Positions 5,265 through 6,197 of a DNA stretch of 6,197 nt are shown piece by piece (the stretch's first letter is position 1; each line of letters opens with the position of its first letter). The position numbers and the translations under genes were made by a program. The DNA lies in the NCBI GenBank assembly GCA_030632545.1, contig DAOVUO010000173.1, forward strand, positions 1 to 6,197. Direction: 5' to 3'. This stretch comes from Bacteroidales bacterium (GTDB lineage Bacteria > Bacteroidota > Bacteroidia > Bacteroidales > DYOH01). The notes beneath the pieces are model-generated. The model had not been told where the DNA came from, ran no database searches, and worked only from the letters and a program-made list of their open reading frames with translations.

Positions 5265-6197
5265 ATGGAAAACAAACTAGTAGTTAATGTACATTCAGAA
5301 ATAGGAAAAATTGAAGGCGTAATTCTTCATACACCTGGTGCTGAAATTGAAAACATGAGCCCCTCAAATGCCCAACGAGCACTATACTCTGACATACTTA
5401 ACTTACAAGTTGCCCAAAAAGAATATGCCCAATTTTGCGGAGTTATGGGTATGCTTACTAATGTTTATCAGGTTAAAGATTTATTAGCCGATGTACTAAA
5501 AATGGACAAAGTAAAAGAAACTTTAGTGCATCAAGTTTGCAATCACGAAAATGCAGCGAATATTACAGATAAATTAATGGAAACAAAGTCTCAAGAATTA
5601 TCAAGACTTCTTATTGAAGGTGTTCCATTAAAAAAAAACACTCTAACAAAATATATAAGTCCAATTGGTTACGCATTAGACCCACTGCATAATTTCTTTT
5701 TTACGCGCGATGCTTCTTCGTCAATTTACGATAAAGTACTAATCAATAAAATGGCTTCAACTATAAGAGATAGAGAATCAACAATAATGGAAACAATTTT
5801 TGATTATCACCCAAATTTTAAAACCAAAACAATTAATCCAAAAAAAGAAGCATTAAAAAGCCAATCAATTACAGTAGAAGGTGGTGATGTACTTATTGCA
5901 AGAGAAGATGTTTTACTCATTGGAATGGGCATGAGAACAACAAGTCAGGGAATTGATTTTATAATGGAAAAATATGCCCAATATCCAGATTTAAAGCATA
6001 TTGTAATTCAAGAATTACCAAAATCACCAGAATCATTTATTCATTTAGACATGGTTTTTACTTTTTTAGATGTAAATAAATGTATGATTTATGAACCAAT
6101 TATATTAAAAAATAATTCCTTCAGAACAATTCATTTGGAAATAGAAAATGGTAAAGCAATATCTATTTCCGAAAGGGAAAATTTAATTGAAGCACTA
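5265..6197 (+). CDS. arcA: Arginine deiminase, 3'-truncated by the window edge
   Basis: Arginine deiminase hydrolyses L-arginine to citrulline and ammonia, the first step of the ADI pathway that can yield ATP through ornithine carbamoyltransferase and carbamate kinase. It is normally cytosolic. The first 311 residues are present; family members have roughly 400 or more, so about a quarter is missing. Guanidino-modifying enzyme motifs appear in order: L-H-T-P-G at 21-25, F-F-T-R-D at 145-149 (Asp149), V-E-G-G-D at 204-208 (Glu205), M-G-M-R-T-T-S-Q at 221-228 (Arg224), and H-L-D at 260-262 (His260, Asp262). These correspond to the substrate-binding and acid-base residues of known deiminases. 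The nucleophilic cysteine lies near the C-terminus, outside the window. An in-frame TAA at 5241-5243 makes 5265 the only ATG start. The overall match to bacterial ADI, including the R-x-R-E helix after the F-T-R-D motif, favours deiminase over the related amidinotransferases and agmatine deiminases. The frame is intact to the edge. Confidence 0.9.
   Translation, partial: MENKLVVNVHSEIGKIEGVILHTPGAEIENMSPSNAQRALYSDILNLQVAQKEYAQFCGVMGMLTNVYQVKDLLADVLKMDKVKETLVHQVCNHENAANITDKLMETKSQELSRLLIEGVPLKKNTLTKYISPIGYALDPLHNFFFTRDASSSIYDKVLINKMASTIRDRESTIMETIFDYHPNFKTKTINPKKEALKSQSITVEGGDVLIAREDVLLIGMGMRTTSQGIDFIMEKYAQYPDLKHIVIQELPKSPESFIHLDMVFTFLDVNKCMIYEPIILKNNSFRTIHLEIENGKAISISERENLIEAL

Noticed and set aside
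1..6197. A novel defence, mobile or biosynthetic system
   Set aside because: None of the four genes carries nuclease, polymerase, transposase, toxin or biosynthetic motifs, and their order suggests unrelated chromosomal genes rather than a single system.

Overview
The window looks like a chromosomal segment of a low-GC member of the Bacteroidota. The evidence is an AT-rich background, A/T-rich leaders without Shine-Dalgarno motifs, one good match to the Bacteroidota -7 promoter element (TAnnTTTG), a signal peptide ending in YAQ, and a lipoprotein whose mature end reads C-S-D-D, like the surface-export signals of this phylum. Genus and species cannot be told from the sequence.

Layout: positions 1-337 are non-coding and hold a cluster of decayed repeats. 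These are a CCCCGA/TCGGGG hairpin with a degenerate inverted copy downstream, and two modules (A about 30 nt, B 25 nt) arranged A-B ... B-A. Next is a large exported helical-repeat protein of unknown function (338-3007). A 173-nt gap with weak promoter and leader signals leads to a small lipoprotein (3181-4053) with codon use typical of strong expression, closed by a very good intrinsic terminator (4078-4112). Just after the terminator is a promoter-like element, then mltG (4191-5210), a membrane-anchored endolytic murein transglycosylase. After 54 nt comes the first 311 codons of an arginine deiminase gene (from 5265), which runs off the right edge before its catalytic cysteine.

All four genes are on the + strand. 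They do not form an evident pathway: two encode envelope proteins of unknown role, one a peptidoglycan enzyme, and one an arginine catabolic enzyme. The terminator and following promoter make the lipoprotein look monocistronic. mltG and the deiminase gene may be co-transcribed, since no terminator is visible between them. I found no CRISPR array, tRNA, rRNA, transposase or defence module. The most unusual features are the regular repeat of about 53 residues in the 889-aa protein, with a 104-residue double-module duplication carrying paired cysteines, and the intergenic repeat cluster at the left edge.
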